A stretch of 64,000 nucleotides of DNA from Campylobacter vulpis (GCF_014217995.1 NZ_CP041617.1:1240001-1304000), one strand, 5' to 3'. Positions 18,881-29,690 are shown, counted from the stretch's first letter. Notes: generated from the letters alone by a model not told the origin. Program-made: numbers and translations.

Positions 18881-19357
18881 ATGACTTGTTTATATCCGGG
18901 TAGCTTTGATCCTATCACAAATGGGCATTTAGATGTGATTAAAAGAGCACTTAAAATCTTTGACAAAGTGGTTGTTGCCATTGCTCAAAGTGAGCATAAA
19001 AACCCTTGCTTTAGTTTAGAAAAACGCAAAGATTTAGCCCTGCTTGCGACACAAAATTTACAAAATGTAGAGATTATTACCTTTACAAATTTGCTTGTGG
19101 ATTTAGCTAAGGAGCTTGAGATAAAAACGGTTATTAGAGGACTTAGAGCGGTGAGCGATTTTGAATATGAGCTTCAAATAGGCTATGCAAATAATGCTTT
19201 ATGGAGTGAATTTGAAACGGTTTATCTAATGCCAAATTTAAAAAATGCCTTCATTTCAAGCTCCATAGTTCGCTCCATAGCAGCACACGGAGGCGATGTC
19301 AGCTCTCTCGTGCCAAAAGAAATTTTACCCTTTTTAAAGGAGCAAACTTGTATGTAG
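18881..19357 (+). CDS. coaD: Phosphopantetheine adenylyltransferase
   Basis: 158 residues. The nucleotidyltransferase motif PGSFDPITNGHLDVI is at the N-terminus and the ISSSIVR motif near the end. It carries out the penultimate step of coenzyme A synthesis. ATG 18881 follows AGGAG at 18871; an in-frame TTG three bases earlier is too close to be preferred. The last codons overlap the start of tmk. Confidence 0.95.
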   Translation: MTCLYPGSFDPITNGHLDVIKRALKIFDKVVVAIAQSEHKNPCFSLEKRKDLALLATQNLQNVEIITFTNLLVDLAKELEIKTVIRGLRAVSDFEYELQIGYANNALWSEFETVYLMPNLKNAFISSSIVRSIAAHGGDVSSLVPKEILPFLKEQTCM

Positions 19358-19929
19358 TTTTAGAAGGAATTGATTGCGTAGGCAAAAGCACACAAATGGA
19401 GCTTTTAAAGCCCATTTATGAAGACGCTATTTTTACAAGTGAGCCGGGTGCGACCCAGCTAGGAGAGCATTTAAGAGAACTTTTGCTTAATAGACCCTAC
19501 CCCATCTCATCAAAAGCAGAACTTTTGCTTTTTTTAGCAGATAGAAATCAACACTATGAAGAAATTTTAAGAGAAAACGAACAAAAGCTTATTATTAGCG
19601 ACAGAAGCATTATTTCAGGTATGGCTTATGCGAAGAATTTTGACCTTGATATTCTATTTAGTCTAAATGACTTTGCTCTTAATGGTTTTTTCCCGCAAAA
19701 AGCCATTTTTCTAAGAGCTGATGAGAGCTTACTTAAAGAAAGAATGGGACAAAAGAATTTAGATGACATAGAAAAACGAGGAACCGCATACTTTATAAAT
19801 GTGCAAGAAAAAATGGAAAAGGTTTTAAATTTCTTAAAATTTAAAATTGATCTTAAAATTTTAGAACTAGATGCGAAAGATAGTGTAGAGAATTTACACG
19901 AAAAGATAAAGGAATTCATTAATGATTAA
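19348..19929 (+). CDS. tmk: Thymidylate kinase (TTG start)
   Basis: 193 residues. P-loop EGIDCVGKST at the N-terminus, DRNQHYEE and the DRSIISGMAYA segment. It phosphorylates dTMP to dTDP. The start is TTG at 19348, giving MYVVLEGID: AAGGAG lies 6 bases upstream and the next ATG would be past the P-loop. It overlaps coaD by 10 bases and hisS by 8. Confidence 0.94.
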   Translation: MYVVLEGIDCVGKSTQMELLKPIYEDAIFTSEPGATQLGEHLRELLLNRPYPISSKAELLLFLADRNQHYEEILRENEQKLIISDRSIISGMAYAKNFDLDILFSLNDFALNGFFPQKAIFLRADESLLKERMGQKNLDDIEKRGTAYFINVQEKMEKVLNFLKFKIDLKILELDAKDSVENLHEKIKEFIND

Positions 19930-21148
19930 CGCTTTAAAAGGTATGAAAGATATAGAGGGCAAACAAGCTTTTTATTATACTAAAATCATAAAAATTTGTG
20001 AAGAAGTAGCACAAAATTACGGCTTTAGTTTTATTAATACTCCACATTTAGAGCTTAGTAAGCTTTTTAAGAGAAGTGTTGGAGAAAGCTCTGATATAGT
20101 CGGTAAAGAAATGTATGAATTTATCGATAAAGGCGGAAATGAAGTCTGTTTAAGACCTGAAGGCACAGCTTCGGCAGTGCGTTCTTACATTGAGCATAAG
20201 ATGGATAAAAGTGGGAGTGTAAAGCGATGGTTTTATCACGGCTCAATGTTTCGCTATGAAAGACCGCAAAAGGGGCGTTTAAGGGAATTTCATCAATTTG
20301 GCGTAGAGAGTTTTGGCACGGCAAGTGTTTATGAAGATGCTTCGCTTATTTTAATGCTAATAGAGATTTTTAGGCGTTTAAAAATTAAATTTAGCCTAGT
20401 AATAAATTCTTTGGGTTGTCCTTTGTGCCTACCCTCTTACAAAAAAGACTTAGTAGAATTTTTGGAGCGACAGGAGGGCTTTTGTGAAGATTGTTTAAGG
20501 CGTAAAATACTTAATCCTATACGCATTTTAGATTGTAAAAATACACATTGTCAAAACTTACTTCAAAATGCACCCTTGCTTGGTCAAAAGCTTTGTCCTT
20601 CTTGTCAAAGAGACTTCACACTTTTACAAACTTGCTTAAGGGAAAATGGCGTGGAATTTACGCTTGATGATAGACTTGTGAGAGGGCTTGATTATTATTC
20701 TAAAAGTGCATTTGAATTTATAAGTGATGAAATAGGTGCTAAAGCGGCGATAGCTGGAGGCGGGAGATATGATAGATTGATTGAATATTTAGGCGGTAAA
20801 AGTGGCTATGGCGTGGGTTTTGCACTTGGCATTGAAAGATTGATTGTCATTTTGGAGCAAAAGGAAGAGGCACAGGAGCGGGAGGGAATTTATCTGTGTG
20901 CCTTAGATGAAACTTATGTGTCAAATTTACTTCAAATTTCTACAAAATTAAGAAAAAATCGAAAAGTTTTTTTATCTTATGAGGCAAAAAAACTCGCCAA
21001 ACATCTTTCAAATGCTGATAGTATAAATGCTGAAATCTTTTTATGTATGGGTGAAAATGAGGCTAAAAATGAAAGCTTATTTTATAAAAATTTAAACACA
21101 AAAGAAGAAAAGCAGATTTTAATCTCAACTTTGGAGCAATATTTATGA
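19922..21148 (+). CDS. hisS: Histidyl-tRNA synthetase
   Basis: 408 residues. Class II synthetase: motif 2 WFYHGSMFRYERPQKGRLRE (about 100-120), the His-specific LVRGLDYYSK and motif 3 GVGFALGIERL. It charges tRNA-His. A Cys-rich segment (about residues 160-225) sits in the insertion domain. It overlaps tmk upstream and shares ATGA with speA downstream, so tmk-hisS-speA is one unit. Confidence 0.96.
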   Translation: MINALKGMKDIEGKQAFYYTKIIKICEEVAQNYGFSFINTPHLELSKLFKRSVGESSDIVGKEMYEFIDKGGNEVCLRPEGTASAVRSYIEHKMDKSGSVKRWFYHGSMFRYERPQKGRLREFHQFGVESFGTASVYEDASLILMLIEIFRRLKIKFSLVINSLGCPLCLPSYKKDLVEFLERQEGFCEDCLRRKILNPIRILDCKNTHCQNLLQNAPLLGQKLCPSCQRDFTLLQTCLRENGVEFTLDDRLVRGLDYYSKSAFEFISDEIGAKAAIAGGGRYDRLIEYLGGKSGYGVGFALGIERLIVILEQKEEAQEREGIYLCALDETYVSNLLQISTKLRKNRKVFLSYEAKKLAKHLSNADSINAEIFLCMGENEAKNESLFYKNLNTKEEKQILISTLEQYL

Positions 21149-22977
21149 ATAGTTATGGCATAGACATTTGGGGAGATGAAAATTTTGTGATTAAAAATGG
21201 TAAGGTTTGTGTCAATTTTGGCAAAAAGCCCGCCATTATCGATATGGTTAAAGAATTGCGTGATGATGGATATAGAGGACCCTTACTACTTCGTTTTCCT
21301 CATCTCATACAAAAACAAATTGAAAATATTTATGGAAGTTTCACGAAAGCGCGTAAGGAATTTGATTATAAAGGCGGTTTTAATGCTGTTTATCCCCTAA
21401 AAGTTAATCAATATCCGGGCTTTGTGAAAAATCTCGTCAAACTTGGCAAGGATTATAATTACGGACTTGAAGCAGGATCAAAGGCAGAACTTTTACTCGC
21501 TATGGCTTATAACAATGAAAACTCTCCTATTACCGTCAATGGCTTTAAGGATAGAGAATTAATTAACATAGGCTTTATCGCCGCTGAAATGGGGCATAAT
21601 ATCACGCTTACCATAGAGGGACTTAATGAGCTTGAGGCTATCATTGACATCGCTAAAGAGCGTTTTAAGCCCAAGCCTAACATAGGACTTAGAGTGCGTT
21701 TGCACTCTGCTGGAGTGGGAATTTGGGCAAAAAGCGGAGGAATTCATTCTAAATTTGGACTGACCTCAACCGAGCTGATTGAAGCTGTAAATTTGCTAAA
21801 AGAAAATAAACTCATAGAGCAATTTACTATGATACATTTTCATCTAGGTTCGCAAATTAACGAAATTCACCCGCTTAAAAAAGCCCTAAATGAAGCAGGA
21901 AATATCTATACAGAGCTTAGAAAAATGGGGGCTAAAAATTTAAAAGCTATTAATTTAGGCGGGGGCTTGGCGGTGGAGTATTCGCAGTTTAAGGACGAAA
22001 AAAGTAGAAATTATACCTTAAGAGAATATGCTAATGATGTGGTTTTTATCCTTAAAAATATTGCTGAGCAAAAAAGTGATATTGAGCCTGATATTTTCAT
22101 AGAAAGTGGGCGTTTTGTGGCAGCTTCGCATGCGGTTTTAATCGCTCCTGTTTTAGAGCTTTTTTCTCAAGAATATGCCGAAAGTAAGCTCATTTTAAAA
22201 AAACAAAATCCTAAACTCATCGATGAACTTTATGATCTTTATCAAAATATAAAGCCCTCCAACGCCCTTGAATACCTCCACGATAGCATTGATCATCTTG
22301 AAAGCATTTTGACTCTTTTTGATTTGGGTTATGTGGATTTAAAAGACCGCTCAAATGCTGAAATTCTAACTCAACTCATTAGTAAAAAGGCAATTTTATT
22401 GCTTAAAGATAAGCCAAGTGCGGATTTAATTGCTATACAAAATGAAGTGCAAGAGCGTTATTTGGTCAATTTTTCCCTTTTTCAAAGTATGCCTGATTTT
22501 TGGGGTTTAAAGCAAAATTTTCCCATTATACCTCTTGATAGACTTGATGAAAAACCTACTAGAAGTGCGAGTATTTGGGATATTACTTGCGATAGCGATG
22601 GTGAAATTTCGTATTCTAAGGATAATCCTTTACTTTTACACGATGTCGATGTGGAAAAAGAAAATTATTTTTTAGGCTTTTTTCTTATGGGAGCTTATCA
22701 AGAAGTGCTTGGTATGAGGCATAATCTTTTCACACATCCAACCGAAGCTAGCGTTTATATTGATGAAAATGGCTATGTTTTAAAAGACATCATCGAAGCA
22801 CAATCTATACTTGATATTTTAGAGGATTTAGACTATGATATTCACGCAATTATGGATATTTTAAATGAGCGTATTTCTAAATCAAAACTTGTCAATGAAA
22901 AGCAAAAAAAGCACATTTTAGGCGAACTTTATCTTTTCTTAAATGATAATGGCTATCTTAAGAGTATAGGCGTTTAA
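21145..22977 (+). CDS. speA: Biosynthetic arginine decarboxylase
   Basis: 610 residues, PLP-dependent, fold type III. AVYPLKVNQYPGF holds the PLP lysine (about residue 90); INLGGGLAVEY is the phosphate-binding glycine motif. CDSDGE with the following segment is the C-terminal active-site Cys region. It makes agmatine for polyamine synthesis. The 3' end overlaps the convergent hemH by 20 bases. Confidence 0.95.
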   Translation: MNSYGIDIWGDENFVIKNGKVCVNFGKKPAIIDMVKELRDDGYRGPLLLRFPHLIQKQIENIYGSFTKARKEFDYKGGFNAVYPLKVNQYPGFVKNLVKLGKDYNYGLEAGSKAELLLAMAYNNENSPITVNGFKDRELINIGFIAAEMGHNITLTIEGLNELEAIIDIAKERFKPKPNIGLRVRLHSAGVGIWAKSGGIHSKFGLTSTELIEAVNLLKENKLIEQFTMIHFHLGSQINEIHPLKKALNEAGNIYTELRKMGAKNLKAINLGGGLAVEYSQFKDEKSRNYTLREYANDVVFILKNIAEQKSDIEPDIFIESGRFVAASHAVLIAPVLELFSQEYAESKLILKKQNPKLIDELYDLYQNIKPSNALEYLHDSIDHLESILTLFDLGYVDLKDRSNAEILTQLISKKAILLLKDKPSADLIAIQNEVQERYLVNFSLFQSMPDFWGLKQNFPIIPLDRLDEKPTRSASIWDITCDSDGEISYSKDNPLLLHDVDVEKENYFLGFFLMGAYQEVLGMRHNLFTHPTEASVYIDENGYVLKDIIEAQSILDILEDLDYDIHAIMDILNERISKSKLVNEKQKKHILGELYLFLNDNGYLKSIGV

Positions 22978-23872
22978 GGATAAATTCTACAAACTCATCA
23001 CTCTCATTTGGGCAAGTGATGAGTTTGTAATCCTTAGTGGCAATTTTTCTATATTCTATCTCTAACTCAAAAATCGTCTCTACACAATCGATACAAAAAG
23101 AAAGCGGATAAATCAAAGCCTCGTTTTTAAGCTTTGCTAACACCTCACTCGTGCTAGGACCTAGCCATTTAATGGGACCGAGTTTAGACTGGTAAGCAAG
23201 TAAAATTTCATCAAAATATGGATTTAACTTAGGCTTTAAAAGCTCGATATGTGCCTTAATATGCTCCTCATACAAATCGCCCCTTTTTATCACAGAAAGA
23301 GGTAGGGAATGTGCTGAAAAAATAAGACTTTTTTTATGTCCGGGCAAATAATTCTCGTTAGCTCTTAAAATGTGATTTATAAGCATTTCATTATAAAGCT
23401 CATTTTCATAAAAAAAATTGATTTCTTTAATTTTGGCTTGGATTTTTTGCTGTTTAATGGCTCGATGTAAGCTTTGAAGTGAAGTGGTAGTCGTGGTTTG
23501 TGAATGATGAGGATAAAGAGGGAAAAGGATTAATTCATCACTTTTTTTAAGCGTATATTTTCTTAAAACCTCTTTAGCAAAAGGGGGCACATAAAGATTG
23601 ACAAAATCAAATTTGAAGTCTTTTTGTCTAGCATTTAGCTTTTCACAAAGTAAGGCGGTAAGGGCATTAAGAGGTGAGGAGCCGCCGATTTGCTTATAAT
23701 TTTCCCTCATCGCTCCCACTCTTGCTTTAGTGATGCAAAAAGCAACAAAAGAGCGTAAAAAAGCATTTTTAATCCCTAAAATATAAGGGTCATTAAACAT
23801 ATTTTTTAAAAAAAGCTCACAATCTTTTAAATTACAAGCCCCACCCATATTTAAAAACAAAACAAGCTTCAT
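22958..23872 (-). CDS. hemH: Ferrochelatase
   Basis: 304 residues. It inserts Fe(II) into protoporphyrin IX. The N-terminus VLFLNMGGACNLKDCELFL and the catalytic FSAHSLPLSVIKRGD segment are family signatures, with LAYQSKLGPIKWLGPST downstream. Convergent with speA, the last codons overlapping by 20 bases, and divergent from alaS across 87 bases. Confidence 0.94.
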   Translation of the reverse strand: MKLVLFLNMGGACNLKDCELFLKNMFNDPYILGIKNAFLRSFVAFCITKARVGAMRENYKQIGGSSPLNALTALLCEKLNARQKDFKFDFVNLYVPPFAKEVLRKYTLKKSDELILFPLYPHHSQTTTTTSLQSLHRAIKQQKIQAKIKEINFFYENELYNEMLINHILRANENYLPGHKKSLIFSAHSLPLSVIKRGDLYEEHIKAHIELLKPKLNPYFDEILLAYQSKLGPIKWLGPSTSEVLAKLKNEALIYPLSFCIDCVETIFELEIEYRKIATKDYKLITCPNESDEFVEFILKRLYS

Positions 23873-23959
23873 ACTACCCCTTTGAAAAAGCTTGATTATA
23901 GCTTAATTTTACTTAATTTTGCTATTATTTGACTTTTAGAAACTGCAAGAGGAAAAATC

Positions 23960-26494
23960 ATGGATATAAGAGCTGAATTTTTAAATTTTTTCGCCTCAAA
24001 AGGACACGAAATCACACCTTCAAGCCCCTTAGTGCCTGATGATGCGAGCTTACTTTTTACCAATGCTGGTATGGTGCCTTTTAAAAGCATTTTCACAGGT
24101 GAAGTGCCACGCCCTAATCCTGCGCGTAAAACAAGCTGTCAAACCTGCATTAGAGCAGGTGGTAAGCATAATGATTTAGATAATGTCGGCTACACCGCAC
24201 GCCATCATACCTTTTTTGAAATGCTTGGAAATTTTAGCTTTGGAGATTATTTTAAAAAAGAAGCCATTGCTTATGCTTGGGAATTTGTAACACAGGTTTT
24301 AAAACTCCCTAAAGAAAGACTTTATGTAACCGTTCATGAAAAAGATGACGAGGCTTACACGCTTTGGCAAGCACACATTGAAAAAGAACGCATTTATCAA
24401 TTTGGCGACAAAGATAACTTCTGGCAAATGGGAGATACTGGACCTTGCGGACCGTGTAGCGAAATTTTTTACGATCAAGGTGAAGAGCATTTTCACTCAA
24501 ATGAGGATTATATGGGAGGCGATGGAGACCGCTTTTTAGAAATTTGGAATTTGGTTTTTATGCAATATGAAAGAAGTAGCGATGGCACTTTAAGCCCTCT
24601 TCCTAAACCTAGCATTGACACAGGAATGGGACTTGAAAGAGTGGTGGCGATTAAAGAGGGGAAACTTAGTAATTTTGATAGCTCTTTATTTATGCCGCTT
24701 ATCGACAAAATAGCCTCTCTTTGCGGCAGGGCTTATAAATATGAAAATGGGGCAAGTTATAGAGTGATAGCCGATCACATACGCTCAAGCACCTTTTTGC
24801 TCGCACAAGGCGTGGGCTTTGATAAGGAGGGTAGAGGCTATGTTTTACGCCGAATTTTACGCAGGGCTTTAAGACACGGTTATTTGCTGGGGCTTAAAGA
24901 GCCTTTTATGTATAAACTTGTCGATGTGCTTTGTGAATTAATGGGAGGACATTATGCTTATTTAAATGAAAAAAAAGAAATGATCAAAGAGCAAATTAAA
25001 CTTGAAGAAGAGAGATTTTTAAGCACCATAGAAAAAGGCATAGAGCTTTTTAACGAAGAATTAGCTAAAACAAAAAGCATTTTTAGTGGCGAAGTTGCCT
25101 TTAAGCTTTATGATACCTATGGTTTCCCACTTGATTTAACGCAGGATATGTTAAGAGAAAAGGGACTAAGCGTTGATGAAGAGCGTTTTGAAAAATTAAT
25201 GAAAGAGCAAAAAGAAAGAGCTAAAGCCGCTTGGAAGGGAAGCGGAGATAAAGCTGTGAGCGGAGATTTTAAAATTTTGCTAGAACGCTTTGGTAAAAAT
25301 GAATTTGTGGGCTACACACAAAAAGCGTGCGAGAGTCAAATTTTAGTCCTTTTAGATGAAAATTTTAAAGTGCAAGAATGCTTAGGTAAGGGACAAACAG
25401 GCTGGGTCTTTTTAGACAAAACGCCTTTCTATGCAAATAGCGGCGGACAAGTGGGAGATAAGGGCTTTTTAGGCGAAAATGAAATTAGCGATACGCAAAA
25501 ATTCTTTGAGCTTAACCTTAGCAAAATCACTGCCAAAAATGAACTCAAACAAGGACAAAAGCTTTTAGCACACATCGATGAGGATAAAAGAGAACAAATT
25601 GCAAGGCATCACTCCGCTACGCACTTACTTCACTATGCCTTGCGTGAAATTTTAGGCTCACACATCGCTCAAGCTGGGTCTTTGGTCGAATTTAATAAAC
25701 TTCGCTTTGATTTTAATCACCCTAAAGCCTTGAACAAGGAGGAATTAGAACAAATCGAAAACTTAGTTAATGATATGATTATTTCTTCACACCCTGCTTT
25801 GCTTGAAGAGATGTCTTTAGATGAGGCAAAACAAAGCGGTGCGATAGCTCTTTTTAGTGAAAAATATGAAAGTAAGGTAAGGGTTTTAAGCTTGGGAGAA
25901 AGTAAGGAGCTGTGCGGTGGAACACATGTAAATAATAGTGCTGAAATAGGTAGCTTTTTTATACTTAAAGAAAGTGGAGTGAGTGCTGGGGTTAGGCGTA
26001 TTGAGGCTGTGGTTTCAAAAGCGGCACACACTTATGCTAAAAATGCTCTAAAAGAGCTTGAAAGCTTAAAAACTGAACTTAAAAATAATGATGTAATGAG
26101 TGGGATTTTAAAACTGAAAAATGAAATTTTAAAACTGAAAAATGAGCTAAAAAACTCAAATCAAAATGAGCTAAAAAGTGAAAATGTCAAAGGTGTGCAA
26201 ATTTGCATAGCTAGGGTAGAAAAGGGCGATATAAAAGCAATGATTGATCATTTTAAAAATCAATTTGAAAAAGCCATCATCTTACTCATACAAGAAAAAG
26301 AAGGCAAAATAAGTCTTGCTGCAGGGGTTAAAAACACTCCTTTAAAGGCTGGGGATTTAGTCAAAAATATCGCTATGATTTTGGGTGGAAATGGCGGAGG
26401 CAAAGATGATTTTGCTACCGCTGGAGGTAAAGATAGTTCTAAAATTGATATAGCCTTAAAAGAGGCTAAAAATCTCATAGAAAAAGGACTTTAA
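23960..26494 (+). CDS. alaS: Alanyl-tRNA synthetase
   Basis: 844 residues. Class II catalytic domain (N-terminal 240 residues; [29 protein letters not shown]), editing domain with HHSATHLLH (about residue 550) and CGGTHVNN (about 655), then a coiled linker and a C-Ala domain ending with the Gly-rich GGNGGGKDD. It charges tRNA-Ala and edits Ser/Gly. The stop shares a base with the start of maf. Confidence 0.97.
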   Translation: MDIRAEFLNFFASKGHEITPSSPLVPDDASLLFTNAGMVPFKSIFTGEVPRPNPARKTSCQTCIRAGGKHNDLDNVGYTARHHTFFEMLGNFSFGDYFKKEAIAYAWEFVTQVLKLPKERLYVTVHEKDDEAYTLWQAHIEKERIYQFGDKDNFWQMGDTGPCGPCSEIFYDQGEEHFHSNEDYMGGDGDRFLEIWNLVFMQYERSSDGTLSPLPKPSIDTGMGLERVVAIKEGKLSNFDSSLFMPLIDKIASLCGRAYKYENGASYRVIADHIRSSTFLLAQGVGFDKEGRGYVLRRILRRALRHGYLLGLKEPFMYKLVDVLCELMGGHYAYLNEKKEMIKEQIKLEEERFLSTIEKGIELFNEELAKTKSIFSGEVAFKLYDTYGFPLDLTQDMLREKGLSVDEERFEKLMKEQKERAKAAWKGSGDKAVSGDFKILLERFGKNEFVGYTQKACESQILVLLDENFKVQECLGKGQTGWVFLDKTPFYANSGGQVGDKGFLGENEISDTQKFFELNLSKITAKNELKQGQKLLAHIDEDKREQIARHHSATHLLHYALREILGSHIAQAGSLVEFNKLRFDFNHPKALNKEELEQIENLVNDMIISSHPALLEEMSLDEAKQSGAIALFSEKYESKVRVLSLGESKELCGGTHVNNSAEIGSFFILKESGVSAGVRRIEAVVSKAAHTYAKNALKELESLKTELKNNDVMSGILKLKNEILKLKNELKNSNQNELKSENVKGVQICIARVEKGDIKAMIDHFKNQFEKAIILLIQEKEGKISLAAGVKNTPLKAGDLVKNIAMILGGNGGGKDDFATAGGKDSSKIDIALKEAKNLIEKGL
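26105..26146 (+). repeat. 21-bp in-frame tandem duplication in alaS
   Basis: Two adjacent 21-base units, identical but for the last base, each encoding ILKLKNE in the coiled-coil linker of AlaRS. The frame is preserved, so the effect is a seven-residue lengthening of the helix. Confidence 0.85.
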
Positions 26495-27039
26495 TGCTTA
26501 TCTTAGCCTCAAGTTCTAAAATAAGAGCCACTTTACTTCAAAATGAAGGAATTGAATTTAAACAAGTATCTTTTAATTATGATGAGAGCTTAAAAAAAGA
26601 CATTAAAGCTCATTTTTATGTGCAAAAAATTGTTCTTGAAAAAGAAAGACAATTTTTCCAAAAAAACGCCCAAAAAAACGAAACCATACTTTTTGCAGAT
26701 AGTGTTGTAAGTGTAAAAGGGCAGATTTTAACTAAGGCTACAAACGATGAAGAAGCCCTTAAAATGCTTTTAATGCAAAGTCAAAATGAAGTAAGCGTTT
26801 TGAGTGCTTTTTTACTTCAAAGTCCTTTAAAAAGGGTATTTTCCCTTTCTAAAACGACACTTTTTTTAGCTCAATTTGATGAGGAGGATATGAAACAATA
26901 TATTCAAAGTAAGCTTTATTTAAACAAAGCAGGGGCGTTAATGTGCGAGGGCTTTCATCAAAAATATATCCTAAAACAAAGTGGCTCTTTAAACACAGCC
27001 TTAGGGCTGGATACTCAAAGCTTAAAGGCGTATTTATGA
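26494..27039 (+). CDS. maf: Maf-like nucleotide pyrophosphatase
   Basis: 181 residues. It starts [15 protein letters not shown], the Maf P-loop-like signature, and has ILFADSVVSVKGQILTKA with the catalytic Asp. The family hydrolyses non-canonical or modified NTPs (dTTP/UTP type). It overlaps alaS by one base and pbpA by four. Confidence 0.88.
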   Translation: MLILASSSKIRATLLQNEGIEFKQVSFNYDESLKKDIKAHFYVQKIVLEKERQFFQKNAQKNETILFADSVVSVKGQILTKATNDEEALKMLLMQSQNEVSVLSAFLLQSPLKRVFSLSKTTLFLAQFDEEDMKQYIQSKLYLNKAGALMCEGFHQKYILKQSGSLNTALGLDTQSLKAYL

Positions 27040-28955
27040 AAATTTTAAAATATTTTTTTTCTTTTGCAATTCTTATTTTCATTTGTGGGGCGATTTATGT
27101 AAGCTATCTTTTTGTAGGTGCAGACACAGAAGGCTATACTTTTAAAGAATACAGCCCTCCTCTTACAAGTCAAATTTATGATAAAAATGGCAAACTAATC
27201 GCTAATATCTTCGAACAACATCGCTTTTATGCAAAATATGAAGAATTTCCTCCAAAACTCATCGAGGCTTTAATAGCCATTGAGGACACTGCTTTTTTTG
27301 AACACAATGGTGTTAATATTGATGCCATTTTTCGTGCAGTTTTAAAAATCATAAGGACGGGTGGGCAGACTATGGAGGGTGCTTCAACTCTCACCCAGCA
27401 ATTTATCAAAAACACAGAGCTAACCCCAGAAAGAACGCTTAATAGAAAAATTAAAGAAGCTCTACTCGCCTACAAAATGGAAACCTTACTAAGTAAGGAA
27501 GAAATTTTAGAACGCTATTTAAATTTCATCTTTTTTGGACACGGATATTATGGCATTAAAACAGCGGCTAGGGGTTATTTTCATAAAGAATTAAATGAAT
27601 TAAGCCTTAAAGAAATTGCTATGCTTGTAGGTATGCCAAAAGCTCCTAGCTCTTATGACCCTACCAAACATTTTGATTTAAGCATTTCAAGGGCAAATAA
27701 TGTTATAGCGAGACTATATTCTTTAGGGTGGATTTCTAAAAATGATTATGAAATAGCAATGAAAGAAACGCCAAAAGTGTATGATGATACCCTAACACAA
27801 AATGTCGCACCTTATGTAGTCGATGAAGTCATTAAACAATTAAGTCCGCAATTTAGCGATTTAAAAACAGGAGGTTATCAAATCACGCTCAATTTAGACC
27901 TTGAAGTGCAAAAAATGGCAAGAGAAGCCTTAAAATTTGGTTACGATGAAATCATTAAACGCGATAAAGACGCAAATTTAAGCACTTTAAATGGTGCTAT
28001 GGTTGTGGTAAATCATCAAAATGGAGATGTTTTAGCCCTAGTGGGCGGAGTGGATTATGAAAAAAGTCATTATAATAGAGCCACACAAAGCACAAGGCAA
28101 CCCGGAAGTTCCTTTAAACCTTTTTTATACCAAATCGCTATCAATCTTGGTTACTCGACTATGAGTGAAGTTCCTGATATTTCACGCATTTTTGAAAGTG
28201 CGGAGGAAGACTGGAAGCCTAAAAATTATGGGAGCAATTTTCAAGGACTCATTACCCTAAAACAAGCTCTCACTGCCTCAAGAAATCTAGCAACCATCAA
28301 TTTAGCCCTTGAAATAGGACTTGATGTGGTCTATTCTAAACTTTTGGAATTTGGCTTTAGCCAAAATATCCCTGCGGATTTATCCATAGTGCTTGGAAGT
28401 TTTGGAATATCACCTTTAGAATTTGCTAAATTTTATACGATGTTTGGTAATTATGGCGTGATTAAAGAGCCTGTTTTAATTAGAGAAATTAAGAATAAAA
28501 AAGGCGTTTTAATCGCACAATTTAATTCAAAAGAAACAAAAGTCAGTGAAGCAGGACAGACTTTTTTGGTCCTTGATATGATGAAAAGTGTCGTTGAAAA
28601 AGGCACAGGGCGTAATGCTAGAGTTGCAGATATCGAAATAGCAGGTAAGACAGGCACATCAAATAAAAGCATCGATGCGTGGTTTTGTGGGCTTACTCCA
28701 GAGATAGAGGCACTCATTTGGTATGGTAATGATAATAATAAGCCTATGCGTTACACAGAAGGAGGTGCTAGAACAGCTGCACCTGTATTTAAAGATTTCT
28801 TAACGCGTTATATTGCAGCCTTCCCAGAAACTAAGAGAAAATTTGATATTCCAAACGATGTCAGGCGTGGGACTTATAATAATTCAAGGGAGTATTACAC
28901 GCCTAAATCACCTTTACCAAACAAAAAACATCATCAAAATGAGATTTTGTTTTAA
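27036..28955 (+). CDS. pbpA: Class A penicillin-binding protein (PBP1A)
   Basis: 639 residues from the ATG at 27036, which overlaps the maf stop as ATGA and places the membrane anchor (about residues 5-25) at the N-terminus; a longer frame from 26943 would run inside maf. Glycosyltransferase domain (IAIEDTAFFEHNGV, GASTLTQQFIKN) and transpeptidase domain (Ser in PGSSFKPF, SRNLATIN, KTGTSN). It polymerises and crosslinks peptidoglycan in the periplasm. An upstream TTG-like start is possible but unsupported. Confidence 0.94.
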   Translation: MKILKYFFSFAILIFICGAIYVSYLFVGADTEGYTFKEYSPPLTSQIYDKNGKLIANIFEQHRFYAKYEEFPPKLIEALIAIEDTAFFEHNGVNIDAIFRAVLKIIRTGGQTMEGASTLTQQFIKNTELTPERTLNRKIKEALLAYKMETLLSKEEILERYLNFIFFGHGYYGIKTAARGYFHKELNELSLKEIAMLVGMPKAPSSYDPTKHFDLSISRANNVIARLYSLGWISKNDYEIAMKETPKVYDDTLTQNVAPYVVDEVIKQLSPQFSDLKTGGYQITLNLDLEVQKMAREALKFGYDEIIKRDKDANLSTLNGAMVVVNHQNGDVLALVGGVDYEKSHYNRATQSTRQPGSSFKPFLYQIAINLGYSTMSEVPDISRIFESAEEDWKPKNYGSNFQGLITLKQALTASRNLATINLALEIGLDVVYSKLLEFGFSQNIPADLSIVLGSFGISPLEFAKFYTMFGNYGVIKEPVLIREIKNKKGVLIAQFNSKETKVSEAGQTFLVLDMMKSVVEKGTGRNARVADIEIAGKTGTSNKSIDAWFCGLTPEIEALIWYGNDNNKPMRYTEGGARTAAPVFKDFLTRYIAAFPETKRKFDIPNDVRRGTYNNSREYYTPKSPLPNKKHHQNEILF

Positions 28956-28997
28956 TGGAGAAACTAAAACTAGGCAATGAAATTTATAACAAATAAC

Positions 28998-29663
28998 TTA
29001 AATTTCCTCTTCGCCTAGCTCATAAATCCCATTTTTAAGCACAATCTCATTGCGATTTGTCTCAATTAGCCCCTGTGTTTTTAGCTCTTTTATCACTCTT
29101 GCAACTGCTTCTCTAGCACTGCCGATGTTATTTGCTATGCTTTCTTGGCTTACTTCTACGCGGTTATCTTTGGCATTATTTAGTAGAAATTTTACTACGC
29201 GATTTTTGAGACTTTTAAAGGTTACATCATTAATGGTATCAAAGGCTTGTTTTAGGCGTTTAGAGACTAAAGAGAGATTAAAACGCATAATAGATTCATT
29301 ACTATGCGTGAGTGTCTCAAAAATCTTATTTGGCAGGATAAACACGCTAGAATCTTCCATAAACTCAAGCACCACATCAGCCTTAATGTTTGATAAAATA
29401 CAGCTTGTAGAGATGATGCAGCTTTCCTTATCGCTTATGGTAAAAATGGTGATTTCCTTAGCATTGCCTGATACGCTAAAAAAGCGCACCTTTCCACTTA
29501 AAACATACAAAAAGCCTAGCAGCTCATCGCTATCAGGGTAGATTCTATGTCCCTTTGTGTATGTTTTTACAATACCTTGATTCTGCAATACTTCAAGGCT
29601 TTTCTTATCGCCACATATTGTGGTATTTATCTGCGTTAAGGTGTCTTTAGTTAGTGGTTGCAT
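28998..29663 (-). CDS. Crp/Fnr-family transcription regulator
   Basis: 221 residues. Cyclic-nucleotide-like sensor barrel (about 30-125; LGFLYVLSGKVRFFSVSG), dimer helix, and a winged helix (about 165-215) with SQESIANNIGSAREAVARVI as the recognition element. Cys17, Cys82 and Cys88 are present; the CIISTSC pair could be redox- or metal-sensitive, though this is speculation. There is no Fnr-type four-Cys cluster. Its targets are not evident. It lies between two conserved blocks, where C. jejuni would have trxB next to trxA (recollection). Confidence 0.85.
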   Translation of the reverse strand: MQPLTKDTLTQINTTICGDKKSLEVLQNQGIVKTYTKGHRIYPDSDELLGFLYVLSGKVRFFSVSGNAKEITIFTISDKESCIISTSCILSNIKADVVLEFMEDSSVFILPNKIFETLTHSNESIMRFNLSLVSKRLKQAFDTINDVTFKSLKNRVVKFLLNNAKDNRVEVSQESIANNIGSAREAVARVIKELKTQGLIETNRNEIVLKNGIYELGEEEI

Positions 29664-29690
29664 ATTTTCCTTTTGCGATAATCTTGCTAA

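Noticed and set aside
29050-29541. 163-codon plus-strand frame antisense to the Crp/Fnr gene
   Set aside because: Mirror of the clear Crp/Fnr reading frame; Ser/Leu-rich composition is typical of antisense frames.
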